In this document: positions 25,801 through 36,796 of the stretch, piece after piece
How positions within the stretch are numbered: the first letter of the stretch is position 1
How the letters are laid out: each line of letters starts with the position of its first letter
Source of the DNA: Mercurialis annua
Lineage: Eukaryota > Streptophyta > Magnoliopsida > Malpighiales > Euphorbiaceae
Assembly (NCBI RefSeq): GCF_937616625.2
Contig: NC_065572.1
Coordinates: 38,095,653-38,159,652 of the forward strand
DNA: 64,000 bases
Direction of reading: 5' to 3'
Notes under the pieces: generated by a model
What the model was told of the DNA's origin: nothing
What the model saw: only the letters and a program-made list of their open reading frames with translations
The model's database searches: none
Translations under genes and position numbers: made by a program

Positions 25801-27350
25801 ACATTTAGAAACGTTACAAAACAAATTCAAACATTTAAAACGTTACAAAATAAATTCAAACGTTTCACCTTTTTAGCGATTTAATCCAAACGTTTACAAA
25901 CGTTACGAAACAAATCCAAACGTTTCACCTTTTTAGCGATTTAAGCAAAACATTTACAAACGTTGCGAAACAAATCCAAACGTTTCACCTTTTTAGCGAT
26001 TTAAGCCAAACGTTTACAAAGGTTTTGAAACAAAAAAAAACATTTCACCTTTTTATTGATTTAAGTCAAACGTTTACAAACGTCATGAAGCAAATCCAAG
26101 AGTTTCACCTTTAGCAATTTAAGCCAAACGTTTATAAACGCTACGAAACAAATCCAGACGTTTCCCCATTTTAGCGATTTAAGCCAAACGTTTACAAACG
26201 TTACAAAACAAATCCAAATGTTTCACCTTTTTAGCGATTTAAGCTAAACGTTTACAAACATTACGAAACAAATCCTAACGTTTCCCCATTTTAGCGATTT
26301 AAGCCAAATGTTTACAAACGTTACGAAACAAATCCAAATGTTTCACCTTTTTAGCGATTTAAGCCAAACGTTTACAAACATTACGAAACAAATCCTAATG
26401 TTTCCCCATTATAGCGATTTAAGCCAAACTTATACAAACATTACGAAACAAATCCAAGCGTTTCACCTTTTTAGCAATTTAAGCCAAACGCTTACAAACA
26501 TTTCAAAACAAAACCAAACGTTTCACATTTTTAACGATTTAAGCCAAACGTTTACAAACGTTATGATATAAATCCAAACGTTTCGCCTTTTTAGCAATTT
26601 AAGCCAAACATTTACAAACGCTACGAAACAAATCCAAACGTTTCACCGTTTTAGTGATTTAAGACAAACATTTAGAAACGTTACAAAACAAATCCAAATG
26701 TTTAAAATGTTACGAAATAAATTCAAACGTTTCACCTTTTTAGCGATTTAATCCAAACGTTTACAAACGTTACGAACAAATCCAAACGTTTCACCTTTTT
26801 AGCGATTTAAGCCAAACATTTATAAATGTTGCGAAACAAATCCAAACGTTTCACCTTTTTAGCGATTTAAGCCAAACGTTTACAAAGGTTATGAAACAAA
26901 AAAAATATTTCACCTTTTTATTGATTTAAGTCAAACGTTTACAAACGTCATGAAACAAATCCAAGAGTTTCACCTTTAGCAATTTAAGCCAACCGTTTAT
27001 AAACTTTACGAATCAAATCCAAACGTTTCCCCATTTTAGCGATTTAAGTCAAACGTTTACAAACGTTACAAAACAAATCCAAATGTTTCACCTTTTTAGC
27101 GATTTAAGCTAAACGTTTACAAACATTACGAAACAAATCCTAACGTTTCCCCATTTTAGCGATTTAAGCCAAACGTTTACAAACGTTACGAAACAAATCC
27201 AAATGTGTCACCTTTTTAGCGATTTAAGCCAAACGTTTACAAACATTACGAAACAAATCCTAATGTTTCTCCATTATAGCGATTTAAGCCAAACTTTTAC
27301 AAACGTTACGAAACAAATCCAAATGTTTCACCTTTTTTGTGAGCCAAACG
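22900..27350 (-). repeat. Higher-order repeats of about 478 and 865 bp
   Basis: The rare motif GTTATGATATAAATCC occurs near 22913, 23390, 25214, 25692 and 26561, giving spacings near 477, 478 and 869 bp. The rare motif AAGAGTTTCACCTTTAGC occurs at 26098 and 26963, 865 bp apart. Within 26160-27260, dimers of two monomers (CCAAATG... then CCTAACG/CCTAATG...) also alternate with a 120-bp pitch. Confidence 0.75.
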
Positions 27351-27429
27351 TTTACAAACATTACGAAACAAATCCAAACGTTTCACCTTTTTAGCGATGT
27401 AAGCCAAATATTTACAAACGTTACGAAAC

Positions 27430-28115
27430 TGATAACTTGTAAAAAGGCGGTGGCCATCTGATCCGTTGACGGCTTCAAAGCTATACCTGAAAAGGGCAAC
27501 ACAACCGTAAGAAGGATACCGGAAGGGGATTCCGGCAAACCACTCCGACGGTCTAGTCAATAGGTGTTTTAGTGAGAGAAAGAATAAGAAGTGAAAGTGA
27601 GTTAAGAGTTGAGAGAAAAGAGAATTAACCTTTTTTACCTACTTTTTCTTATCCTTTTATACTATGCCTTTTTTCCTCTTTGTCTGGGCCGATAGACCTG
27701 ATTTCATTCTCTTTGTCTGTGCAGATATTGTCTGGAATGTCAGGGTACGTTCTGACAAGTTTGTTGTTGTATTTGGTGGAAGGTATGCTCGGTGTGACCG
27801 AGATGGTATTTCCGTATCTGTTACTTGGTGTGGCCGAGATGGTATTTCCGTATCTGTTACTTGGTGTGGCCGAGATGGTATTTCCGTATCTGTTACTTGG
27901 TGTGACCGGGATGGCATTCGGGATGATGTTACTTCTTAAGTATGCTGTTCTTTGTGCGTTCTGTTCGGTTTGTCCGAGATGGTGATATGATGTATCCTGC
28001 TCGGTTGAGTCGAGATGGTAGTGTTTTGTGCCTTGGTCGGAAGACCGGGTGGTTTAATGGTTTGTCTTGCTCAGTTTATGTTCTATTTAGAGATTGTTCA
28101 TCTAGGTTGTTATCA
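27430..28115 (-). mobile_element. Tat-like LTR (reverse strand) with minisatellite
   Basis: The 686-bp segment is bounded by TGATAAC and GTTATCA, a 7-bp terminal inverted repeat of the TG...CA type. On the reverse strand it has AGTATAAAAGG (27656-27666) followed by ACTAGACCGTCGGAGTGG (27541-27558), a combination typical of LTRs of the Tat group of gypsy elements. No 5-bp target duplication is visible (GAAAC left, TTTAC right), so one flank may have been rearranged. No internal region is attached. Confidence 0.65.
27791..27898. repeat. 36-bp minisatellite, three copies
   Basis: A unit starting GGTGTGACCGAGATGGTATT repeats at 27791, 27827 and 27863, with a decayed partial copy from 27899 and degenerate CCGAGATGG traces to 28020. 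It creates open frames on both strands that are artefacts of the repeat. Confidence 0.9.
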
Positions 28116-28246
28116 TTTACAAACGATACAAAATTTAAAATGTTTCACCTGTTTTGCGATTTAAGCCAAACGTTTACAAACGTTACAAAACAAAACCAAG
28201 CGTTTCACCTTTTTGGCAATTTAAGCCAAACGTTTATAAACGTTAC
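28116..28246 (-). repeat. Satellite remnant, block 6
   Basis: About two monomers in reverse orientation between two LTR insertions. It ends in GTTAC (28242-28246), the left target duplication of the 9.5-kb element. Confidence 0.9.
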
Positions 28247-28790
28247 TGTAATAACCCAAGAAATCTAAGGATTTAAAATATAGCCACGTGTCTAATATTT
28301 TATTAGACGGAAGTAGGTAAATTAAATTTAAAGATAAATTTAATTTACAAGTGTCCCTAAATTTATATTATGGCTATTGGATTGCAAATTTAAGTTTTTA
28401 GAATTTAAATTTGATTAACTATATAGTTAACGGAGACAATATGGATTTATAAATAGGGTGCAGAATAATTCATAAGTCCCTAGAGAATATTTTTGGTGAT
28501 AATATTCGCGAAATATTTTAAAAAGGTTATCATGAAAATTTGATAAAATTTGGAAGCAGAAATTTTATCAAGCGCAGTCAATACAGACTTAATAAATCGA
28601 AAATTATTTATTAAGAATAGAATATAAGTCGGATGGGAATAAAAATTATATTTTTATTCTTATTATATTTTATTAGATTTTTGGTAAAATGTTCACGACA
28701 TTTGAAAATCGTTTCCGTTTAGGCTACAGACGACTAGTTTAGAAGTTGGTTTAAAGTGCATAATTGAGCTAGTACTAAAGCGTAATTTAG

Positions 28791-28807
28791 CCAATCATAT
28801 ATATATA
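28791..28807 (+). promoter_or_regulatory. CCAAT plus TATA promoter of the 5' LTR
   Basis: CCAATCAT is followed directly by a TATATATATA run. It is repeated in the 3' LTR near 35452-35471. Transcription would start some 30 bp downstream, so the palindrome cluster would lie about 320 nt into the RNA leader. Motif-based inference. Confidence 0.5.
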
Positions 28808-29151
28808 CTCATTTGTTGCAATTAGAAGGCCAATCCTTCATTCTTTCTTCTGAAAGAAAGAAATAGAGCTGCTTAGCTCTCTGCAGTGCGACGGAAATTA
28901 GGGTTTCGGCCGTTCGATCCGTTCTTCGATTCTAACTCAATTTATTCAACGATTACTCACGTAATCGAGGTATTATATCCGTATTAAACATTTATTTCGA
29001 ATATAAACTTGTTTATAAACGGTTACCTTATCGAATTATCGTTTTAAACGTCCGTATTGATTTTGAATTGTGTATATGTGATTGTGGACGTTAGACTCTC
29101 GTTTTTGAACGTTTTAAGCAGGACGGGAGGTCTCGGAACTGAAATTCAGGG

Positions 29152-29297
29152 GCTGTGCGATTGCACAGCCTGCTGTGCGCGAGCACAACGTGCTGTGCGG
29201 CCGCACAGCATCAGCTGCGGACGCACAGCTTTGAAATGATGTGCGACCGCACAGCTGTAACTGTGCGACCGCACAGTGCTTCTGTGCGGGCGCACAG
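29152..29297 (+). repeat. CTGTGCG/CGCACAG palindrome cluster, 5' LTR
   Basis: Seven short inverted repeats in about 145 bp, most of the form CTGTGCG + short loop + GCACAG. The best is the perfect 20-bp palindrome TGCTGTGCGGCCGCACAGCA at 29191-29210. Loops vary (GATT, GCGA, ACC, GG) while stems are kept. GC content is far above the surrounding LTR. Confidence 0.9.
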
Positions 29298-29684
29298 CTG
29301 CCCGACGACAGTCGGGGGTTCGATTTTTCTTCGGTTTTCGGGGGACTTTCCGGGGGCGATTCCGACGTGCTTTCGCCTAATAACCCGAGGTGTTTTCCGA
29401 CAGTTGGGGGTTCGATTTTAAGTGATTATATGTTGACCTAGATCTGGGTTTACCTAGAAGTTTTATAGGAAACATATATTGATGTATTTTATCCTGTTTG
29501 CTTTGTGTGTTTAGTCCGACCAGCTAGCGAGCAGTCTGACCACAACCACAGGATTAAGTTCCAGACCTAACGGTGTTTGTGAGTTCATTTGTTTACTTTT
29601 GAATATTAGTATTCAATTGTTTTTAAATCCATAAATCGCACTAAGTATGAAACTTAGCCAAGGAAGATCCACTGAAACAAGCTA

Positions 29685-29720
29685 TCTATTGGGCAACACT
29701 AGGACTGTGTGATCACCGGT
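29685..29720 (+). other. LTR stem-loop with CACCGGT module, 5' LTR copy
   Basis: CTATTG (29686-29691) faces CACTAG with one mismatch. The 3' LTR has the perfect partner CAATAG. GGACTGTGTGATCACCGGT follows, containing the palindrome GTGATCAC. Confidence 0.65.
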
Positions 29721-30871
29721 GTTAATGAACTAGATGAGAGGTAAATATTATAAGCATACATGTTGAGATTAGGTTTTAAGCCAGATGCTTGTAAAGCGGC
29801 TTAAACCTATCGGGTAGTCCTGAGGTGGCAGTGATTTAAGTTCGGGCCCAGCAACCCTATACAGAGTCAAGATGGCTGTGATACATATGTATACAGCTCA
29901 TCCTGTAATAAACAAGAGTTGTTCATATGCATTATATATATGATAGCATTATAACGTAATCAGGATTAAGGTTTCATTTGGATCGAGGACTGGTAATATT
30001 TTTATATACCGATATTTCGTCTATACGCTATTCGGTATTTAACTATAAACCTATCTACTCACTCAGAAATATTTATATTTCTGACCCCGTTGTTGTTTAT
30101 CATTTTTCAGGTACCTAGCTACCGGGTCTGGTCAACCTTCCACCCTTTTTCCATCAGGGAAGCTTATTCTGTTATTATGTAAATAACACTTTAAACTCTT
30201 AGATGATGCAATAGTGTATATAGGTTTGATATGCCTGTGGCCACGTCATGGTTCCTCTGTCAATATACTCTGATAGGAACCTGACTTTGTCTAGTTCTAA
30301 TAAGTGGATACTTAATAGGCATATGGTGTTTTATGGTGTCCCCTACGGGTAGGCCAAGCTTCGTGTCTTTGGTCTGCAAAGACATTGTGTGTAGTTTAGC
30401 TGGCCTTACGTTTGTGTGCATGTTGTGCATGTTTTTAAATATGTTTGATATAACGCTTTGCAAAGGAAAGTGTTGGATATATTTCATTAAACATATTGTT
30501 CGGGTGCGCGGTTTGAAATAGGGCTGCCTACGAGGCAAGGCACTTGAGCCAAGTCCCCGTACCACTGCACCGGTTTTCAGAAATGCGCGTGGGTCAGAAT
30601 CACTAGGGTTATTCAACCAGCATTTTTGAAAACGCGATTTTGCTTATATGAATATTTTCAGAATGTGTCTTCCACGTTAAACGGAAAAACAATTATTTTA
30701 ACGGTGTTTTCTGAAAACGGGTCGTACGCGAGGTACGATCTAGATTTATATTTAGGTGGCGAAAAATTTATAGAAGTTTCAGGCTTTCTATGGGTTTCGG
30801 AACAACCATTCCCATTCCCTAGCGCCGGTCTCGGCTTGAGTTTCGAGGGGGAAATTGGGTTGTGACAATGT

Positions 30872-30883
30872 TGGTATCAGAGC
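30872..30883 (+). promoter_or_regulatory. Primer binding site, initiator-Met tRNA type
   Basis: TGGTATCAGAGC starts 5 bp after the 5' LTR. It is complementary to the 3' end of plant initiator methionine tRNA, the usual primer for chromovirus-type gypsy and copia elements. Confidence 0.85.
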
Positions 30884-31415
30884 AATGTTTTAAGACTTGA
30901 ATGTCTGAAGTATTGTTGCTGATATATGTTAAGTAGAGGTACTAGAAGTCATAAGAATTCCTAGTAAACTATTGAAGCAACATAGTATTCGAGTCATGTC
31001 TTGATCAGTTGTCAGTTATTGAATACAATCAGCTATAGATAACAACTATACATGTGTGTAGTATGTATTGATGTTTTGATCAGGAACAGATGAGTTGTTC
31101 TTGTGTACGAGACACGTTACAACTGATTTAACATGTGAGATGTTCCTAAGTTGGAAACACGTTACAATCATGAAGCAGAATGGTCAGAACAGATGACCAG
31201 TATTCGAGGAGAATGGTTCTGTTAGAATACAGGACAAAGCGAAGATTTCCTCTGAATTTTTGTTCGAGAAAATAGTTAGATTTTCTCTGAATTATGTTTG
31301 ATTGTTATATGTTTTGCTTATATGAGTTTAATAGTTGATACCTGTTATATGAAAATGTGATTTTTCTATAACTATTACATACGTTACTTACGCTGAAAAT
31401 TTCATGTGTTTCAGT

Positions 31416-32252
31416 ATGTCTGGGCCTAGTAGAGCTCATACGCATGTGGGGTCTGATCCATATAATGTACCAGGTTTGCCCGTTATACCTGATACATCTG
31501 TTCCCATAGAGCCTGTTGACTCAACATCAGCATGCGACATTGACATATGGGAGGATGCTATTGGAGTAGAGGAATTAGAGAGAATGTTGAATGAAGACAT
31601 AAACAGTACTGGAAATAGCCATAGCTCTGTGTCTGAATCGACTGCTACATCGGCTTATCTGGGATTTAAGGTAAAGGAGTTCTTAGCTGAGGTGGACAAT
31701 CTAAGGAGGGTTCAACAGCAAATAAGACACTCGCCGAATCAGTCGTGGGAATACGTGAGCGAGTGGGAGGTGCAAGAGAACCAAAGTTTGGATAGGCTGA
31801 GGGATTATATGGATAAGTATACTAGGGAAGATTTGAATGTGGAGGCATATACTGTTGAGTTTATGCGTTTATGTGAAGAAGTACCTGAGTTGGTTCGTGA
31901 TGGTGAGGAAGTTGCGAGTAGATACGTCAAAGGTTTAGGGCCTGAGTTCGAGGAACTCATGGCGGTAAAGTCTGATTCTGTAGCATATCTGGCTAGGCGT
32001 GCGAAGCAGATAGAAAGTAAGTTGAGGAGGAACGACATACCCATCCAGCCGTACTATTACACCAAACCTGAAGAACCTACTACTACATTTCCTAGGGTAG
32101 GAAACTCTGGACCCGCGAGACAATACAACCCCTATTTTGTTCCGCCAGGGGGAAATGATAAGGGAAAACTGAAATTCCACGGAGGGCGAGGTAAAGGCCC
32201 GATGATTCGTGAGGCGTTTCCGTCTTCGCGATCATCTTCAGGTAATGTTTAG
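31416..32252 (+). CDS. gag: Gag protein of the Gag-only element
   Basis: Intact 278-codon frame from the ATG at 31416. The in-frame ATG at 31404 lies in a pyrimidine-rich, splice-acceptor-like stretch ending TTTCAG, so I prefer 31416. Residues from about 125 onward (YTREDLNVEAYTVEFMRLCE, then ELVRDGEEVASRYVKGLGPE) resemble the retrotransposon Gag capsid core of plant gypsy elements, in which a tyrosine- and leucine-rich block precedes the RF..GL motif. The N-terminal third is acidic and unlike known domains. The C-terminal tail is rich in Pro, Gly, Arg and Lys and could bind nucleic acid, but there is no CCHC zinc knuckle. That is short for Gag and fits a parasitic element that supplies particles or RNA packaging only. 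Confidence 0.75.
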   Translation: MSGPSRAHTHVGSDPYNVPGLPVIPDTSVPIEPVDSTSACDIDIWEDAIGVEELERMLNEDINSTGNSHSSVSESTATSAYLGFKVKEFLAEVDNLRRVQQQIRHSPNQSWEYVSEWEVQENQSLDRLRDYMDKYTREDLNVEAYTVEFMRLCEEVPELVRDGEEVASRYVKGLGPEFEELMAVKSDSVAYLARRAKQIESKLRRNDIPIQPYYYTKPEEPTTTFPRVGNSGPARQYNPYFVPPGGNDKGKLKFHGGRGKGPMIREAFPSSRSSSGNV

Positions 32253-35130
32253 TTATGTGTTTAATGTTTAAGTTAGTATGTTTATGTGTTTTCAATGTCA
32301 CGTTAGAATTGGAAAACATAAACTACAAATATAAATCGTATCCTTAAACAAAAAGAAATACACATATAAGTAAACATTAAAAGGTAAATGATAAATGGGA
32401 ATTGATAAATTAGGGATGTTAGAAACGTGCATCCTTAAATAGAAATCAACAACTATTTATAATCAACTAAATGATGTAACGAAATAAAAATACTAATATG
32501 AGAATAAATTATTAGGATTAATAAACTTGAAATATTACGGAGACGTAGTTTGAAAGAAGCTTACAGAGTGAGTATTACAGTTTCGTTTTAAAAAGAATGT
32601 ATTATTGTGCTCAGAAGCATCATGAATGCACATTGCAACAATCACTATAGAAAAAAGGAATACTTGCATTCCATATACTTATACAAAAATGATTTTTGTT
32701 AGGACATGCATCATGTATATTAGTATATCAAAGAGAAAGTGGATTGTATAGCAACTCTTTGGGGATGAGAGATGTCATCACCCTGAGCCACAATTGTACA
32801 AAAGTTTTAAAATGTGAATTGTTAGATTCACAGTTTTGAAGAGATGAATTTAAAGAAAATCCAGCTGGTACACACATATACTTGTATATGTGGGTGGAAT
32901 ATGTGTATATGCACATATGTTTGAAATGATTGGTTTGAGAAACCATTTTTTCATAAAACAAAATTTTGTGAAATAAATTGTTGAGAAATAATTTGTTTAC
33001 AAAACAAACTGTATTTGTTTTAAAATGTAAGCGTATTTTAACGAAAACTCTGTAATAAAGTCAAGGTAGGATACAAGATAGCGAAGATAAGATGTTGTGA
33101 TTTTTATTGTTCATAATAAACAATAAAGATCTGGATTCTAATATTTCATTCCGAAACATCGGAAATTAATAACGATTGAGAAGAGTAGGAAGTGGGAATT
33201 TACATTCTTACTCTAAGATAGACTGAGAGGTAAGTCTAGTGATGGACTTTTATCATAAATAAAAGTTCAAGAGTAGATAATAGAAGATAATTGCGATTAA
33301 GATAAGAGAGAGTAGGATATAATTAAACACAACTCGGTTAGTTTGACTTCAAGTAACTGTCGGTCAACAAAGTCATACGTATGTGTTTAATTAAGATGGA
33401 TCTGAGATTGGTCTTACAGACAGAGTAGATGTCAGTAATGGACATATCTCTTGAATCCAAACGAGTGGTTAGATGAACCAAAGCTCATAAGTCTGATAGG
33501 AGTAAACCTCAGCACTTAACTAATAAAGAATAACGAATAGTTAAAAGAAAGATGATGAAAAAGGAAAATAATTCTCAGAACCAAGTAGTTAAACTAGTAG
33601 TTCTGATTTGAATAAAGAGAGTTCTTGATTATGTTAACGACTGACAGACTTTGTGAAGTCGTGTCAAACAAGGTATTCATTAATAAATAATTATTAATTA
33701 TTTAATGAATAAACAATATACTTAAACAGTATAATAAACCTTGTATTAACATAAGATAGAAATGTTATCAAGGTAAGAAAGAGATAAAGAACTAAAGGAG
33801 TAAGTTTCAGATGTTATCTGGAAACTAACAAAGTGTAGTAAAACCTCAGTAACTAGTGATCGAACCGTTAGATCGGTTTGATATTGGGATAGGATAATCC
33901 CAGGACGATTATATAAGTTTTAACCGTTGCGATTGACGAACGGAGAGGTATATGATGCTCGAAGATGAAGGTGATGTTGTGAAACTTGTGTGAATTTTGG
34001 CAGTGAGCCAAAAGCGCAAGTGATCACGATAATAAGTGTAAACTTTAATTAACTTGGAATTATCAACATAAGCTCCATATATGTATACAAAAAGAATTTG
34101 AAAACTGTATTGAGACAGTAATTACAAAAGATAAATTCCGAGAACCGGGCCATATGACTGTGAAGTCTAGGCTGACTGGTAACGGAATATACATGTAGTG
34201 TATATGTATTTTGACTGTCGGGTCAGAAATGCATAATGCATGGCCGACTAAAAGTGGAAAATATTTAAGGAACATTTTGTTTTTTAAATGTAAAATGTTT
34301 TGAAAATGGAGCTACAGTTGATAGTCAGATAATTAAACATGATAGTAACAGCTATAGTACAGTTATGAAAACTGTTAGCTGTGAACAAGGATGTTATGTA
34401 TGTGGTGTAAGTTAGAAAGGTGTTTCATGGGAGATAGTTAGACTATAACCATACCCATACCTATTCAACCACATCCCGGCAAAAGAGAAGATCAGTTACC
34501 CAATCTGTAACAGGAAGTTACTATAGATTGATGATGAAATAAAGGACATTCTATACAAGGTATAAAAAAGTAAGGAAACTAAAAGATGAGTGGTTAGTTT
34601 ATGAAACAATAATCATAAAACATACTAAAAATCATCTCAGTAATAAGACGAGCCATAAACAAACAATTAAGGTTGAAAAGAAAATAAAAGAAAGAAAAAA
34701 AAAAAAATAAAGATGTGCGACAAAGGTGGTATACTAAAAGTGGAGTTATCTAAAGCTAGCGAAGGTAACCTAGTTTTATGATAACCCTGGAGTAAGTTAA
34801 ATGGTATTAACTTATACCTACCTGCTTGGATCGCTTAGCAAGAAAGATACTAGAGATTAGTCCTTGGGTTGCGTTGAAAGACGCTAAGCTAAGGAGTAAA
34901 TGGTATTCTATACAAGTTATAGGATCAAGAGAAGTATATTAAGTGCATAATCTATTGCTGAACGGAAGTTCAAACAGATGATAAGAACATTAGCGAGGAA
35001 GAGAGATATATGATTGAGAATGTCGGTCAAGATAGCGCTATGCTTTAAAAAGCATAAATTGGGATTAAGTATAAGTGAAATTTTGATTATAAGTGAAAAG
35101 TAAGTATATATAAATTCGAGGACGAAAAAT
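32253..35130 (+). mobile_element. Non-coding internal region of the Gag-only element
   Basis: About 2.9 kb, purine-rich on the sense strand and full of stops in all frames. I looked for the usual protease DTG/DSG, reverse transcriptase YxDD and integrase D-D-E patterns in the six-frame translation and saw none. The end holds TTCGAGGACGAA (35114-35125), the box that normally precedes the polypurine tract. The tract itself and the first bases of the 3' LTR are deleted. Confidence 0.75.
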
Positions 35131-35839
35131 TTAAGGATTTAAAATATAGCCACGTGTCTAATATTTTATTAGACGGGAGTAGGTAAATTAAATTTAAAGA
35201 TAAATTTAATTTACAAGTGTCCCTAAATTTATATTATGGCTATTGGATTGCAAATTTAAGTTTTTAGAATCTAAATTTGATTAACTATATAGTTAACGGA
35301 GACAATATGGATTTATGAATAGGGTGCAGAATAATTCATAAGTCCCTAGAGAATATTTTTGGTGATAATATTCGCGAAATATTTTAAAAAGGTTATCGTG
35401 AAAATTTGATAAAATTTGGAAGCAGAAATTTTATCAAGCAAGCGTAATTTAGCCAATCATATATATATATACTCATTTGTTGCAATTAGAAGGAAAAGCC
35501 TTCATTCTTTCTTCTGAAAGAAAGAAATAGAGCTGCTTAGCTCTCTGCAGTGCGACAGAAATTAGGGTTTCGGCCGTTCGATCCGTTTTTCGATTCTAAC
35601 TCAATTTCTTCAACGATTACTCACGTAATTACTCACGTAATCGAGGTATTATATCCGTATTAAACGTTTATTTCAATTTATTTCGAATATAAACTCGTTT
35701 ATAAACGGTTACCGTATAGAATTATCATTTTAAACGTCCGTATTGATTTTGAATTGTGTATACGTGATTGTGGACGTTAGAATAGCGTTTTTGAACGTTT
35801 TAAGCAGGACAGGAGGTCTCGGAATTGAAATTTCGGGGC

Positions 35840-36003
35840 TGTGCGATTGCACAACCCGCTGTGCCATTTCACAGCCCGCTGTGCGCGAGCACAATATAGT
35901 GTGCGGACGCACACTATGCTGTGCTGGCGCACAGCCCAGCTGTGCGACCGCACAGCTGCAACTGTGCGACCGCACAGTGCTTCTGTGCGGGCGCACAGCT
36001 GCC
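35840..36003 (+). repeat. CTGTGCG/CGCACAG palindrome cluster, 3' LTR
   Basis: Eight units in about 160 bp. One is ATAGTGTGCG (35896-35905) paired with CGCACACTAT (35908-35917), perfect 10-bp arms. Its counterpart in the 5' LTR has AGCTGCG with CGCACAGCT, so both arms changed. Another unit, GCTGTGCCATTTCACAGC, has no counterpart in the 5' LTR. Confidence 0.9.
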
Positions 36004-36758
36004 TGACGGCAGTCGGGGGTTCGATTTTTCTTCGGTTTTCGGGGGACTTTCTGGGGGCGATTCCAACGTGCTTTCGCCTAATAACCCGAGGTGTTTTCCG
36101 ACCGAACCTAAAACCTTTTTAATAAATGTTTTTAAACCAAAGTTAGATATTTTAAAATGATAACTTGTGATAGAAGAAAGTGAAAAGGTTTTATATACTA
36201 CACCTAAAGACTTTTAAAAGGAGATTTTAAAAGTAAAGTTAAATGTTTATAATGGACTTTGAAAGAGTTAATGTCAACGTTTAAATGGTTTTAAAGATTT
36301 AGCAATCGGTTTTGCTAAATACTTAGTATATGACCGAGAATTGTTTTGACAATTAGGTCTATACTATAAATAGTTTTCTTTAGGTATTGCGATACCTAAA
36401 ATTACTTCTAGAGATAAGTTAGAACGTTTTCTCGAAATGAGATTTTATAATATGATTTTAGAAAACAGACCATAAATGCTATATGTTTAAGTGATTATAT
36501 GTTGACCTAGATATGGGTTTAAGGACCTAGAAGTTTTATAGCAAACATATATTGATGTATTTTATCCTGTTTGCTTTGTGTGTTTAGTCCGACCAGCTAG
36601 CGAGCAGTCTGACCACAACCACAGGATTAAGTTCCAGACCTAACGGTGTTTGTGAGTTCATTTGTTTACTTTTGAATATTAGTATTCAATTGTTTTTAAA
36701 TCCATAAATCGCACTAAGAATGAAACTTAGCCAAGGAAGATCCACTGAAACAAGCTAT

Positions 36759-36796
36759 CTATTGGACAACAATAGGACTGTGTGATCACCGGTGTT
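36759..36796 (+). other. LTR stem-loop with CACCGGT module, 3' LTR copy
   Basis: CTATTG (36759-36764) pairs perfectly with CAATAG (36770-36775) around a 5-nt loop. GGACTGTGTGATCACCGGT follows. Confidence 0.75.

Larger units (their letters stand above)
19051..27429 (-). repeat. 60-bp satellite array, block 5 (reverse orientation)
   Basis: From AACGTT at 19051-19056 the monomer is read in reverse: ACAAACGTTACGAAACAAAT, CCAAACGTTTCACCTTTTTA, GCGATTTAAGCCAAACGTTT. The block holds many half-length units of about 29 bp, higher-order repeats near 478 and 865 bp, and local exact duplications such as 22501-22560. There are no inserted elements for 8.4 kb. Confidence 0.95.
28247..30867 (+). mobile_element. 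5' LTR of the Gag-only element
   Basis: Starts TGTAATAACCCAAG and ends GGGTTGTGACA. It has CCAAT at 28791-28795, a TATATA run at about 28798-28807, a likely start region GATTAGGGTTTCGG-like near 28900, a palindrome cluster (29152-29297), and the stem-loop with TGTGATCACCGGT (29685-29720). Relative to the 3' LTR it lacks about 390 bp after 29398 and keeps about 215 bp (near 28570-28785) and about 150 bp (near 30330-30478) that the 3' copy has lost. Confidence 0.85.

Noticed and set aside
27657..27985. Overlapping repetitive ORFs on both strands
   Set aside because: Created by the 36-bp minisatellite in a Tat-like LTR.
29057..29441. Cys- and His-rich short ORFs
   Set aside because: They are translations of the CTGTGCG/CGCACAG palindromes in the LTR leader. 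Similar frames appear on both strands, and the other LTR at 35743-36160 gives different ones.
30260..30616. 118-codon reverse ORF in the 5' LTR and its kin at 37272-37559
   Set aside because: Antisense to the LTR and altered by indels between the two LTR copies, so it is not maintained.
32728..34275. Possible pol remnants in the Gag-only element
   Set aside because: Only short frames on the wrong strand; no reverse transcriptase, protease or integrase motif seen.
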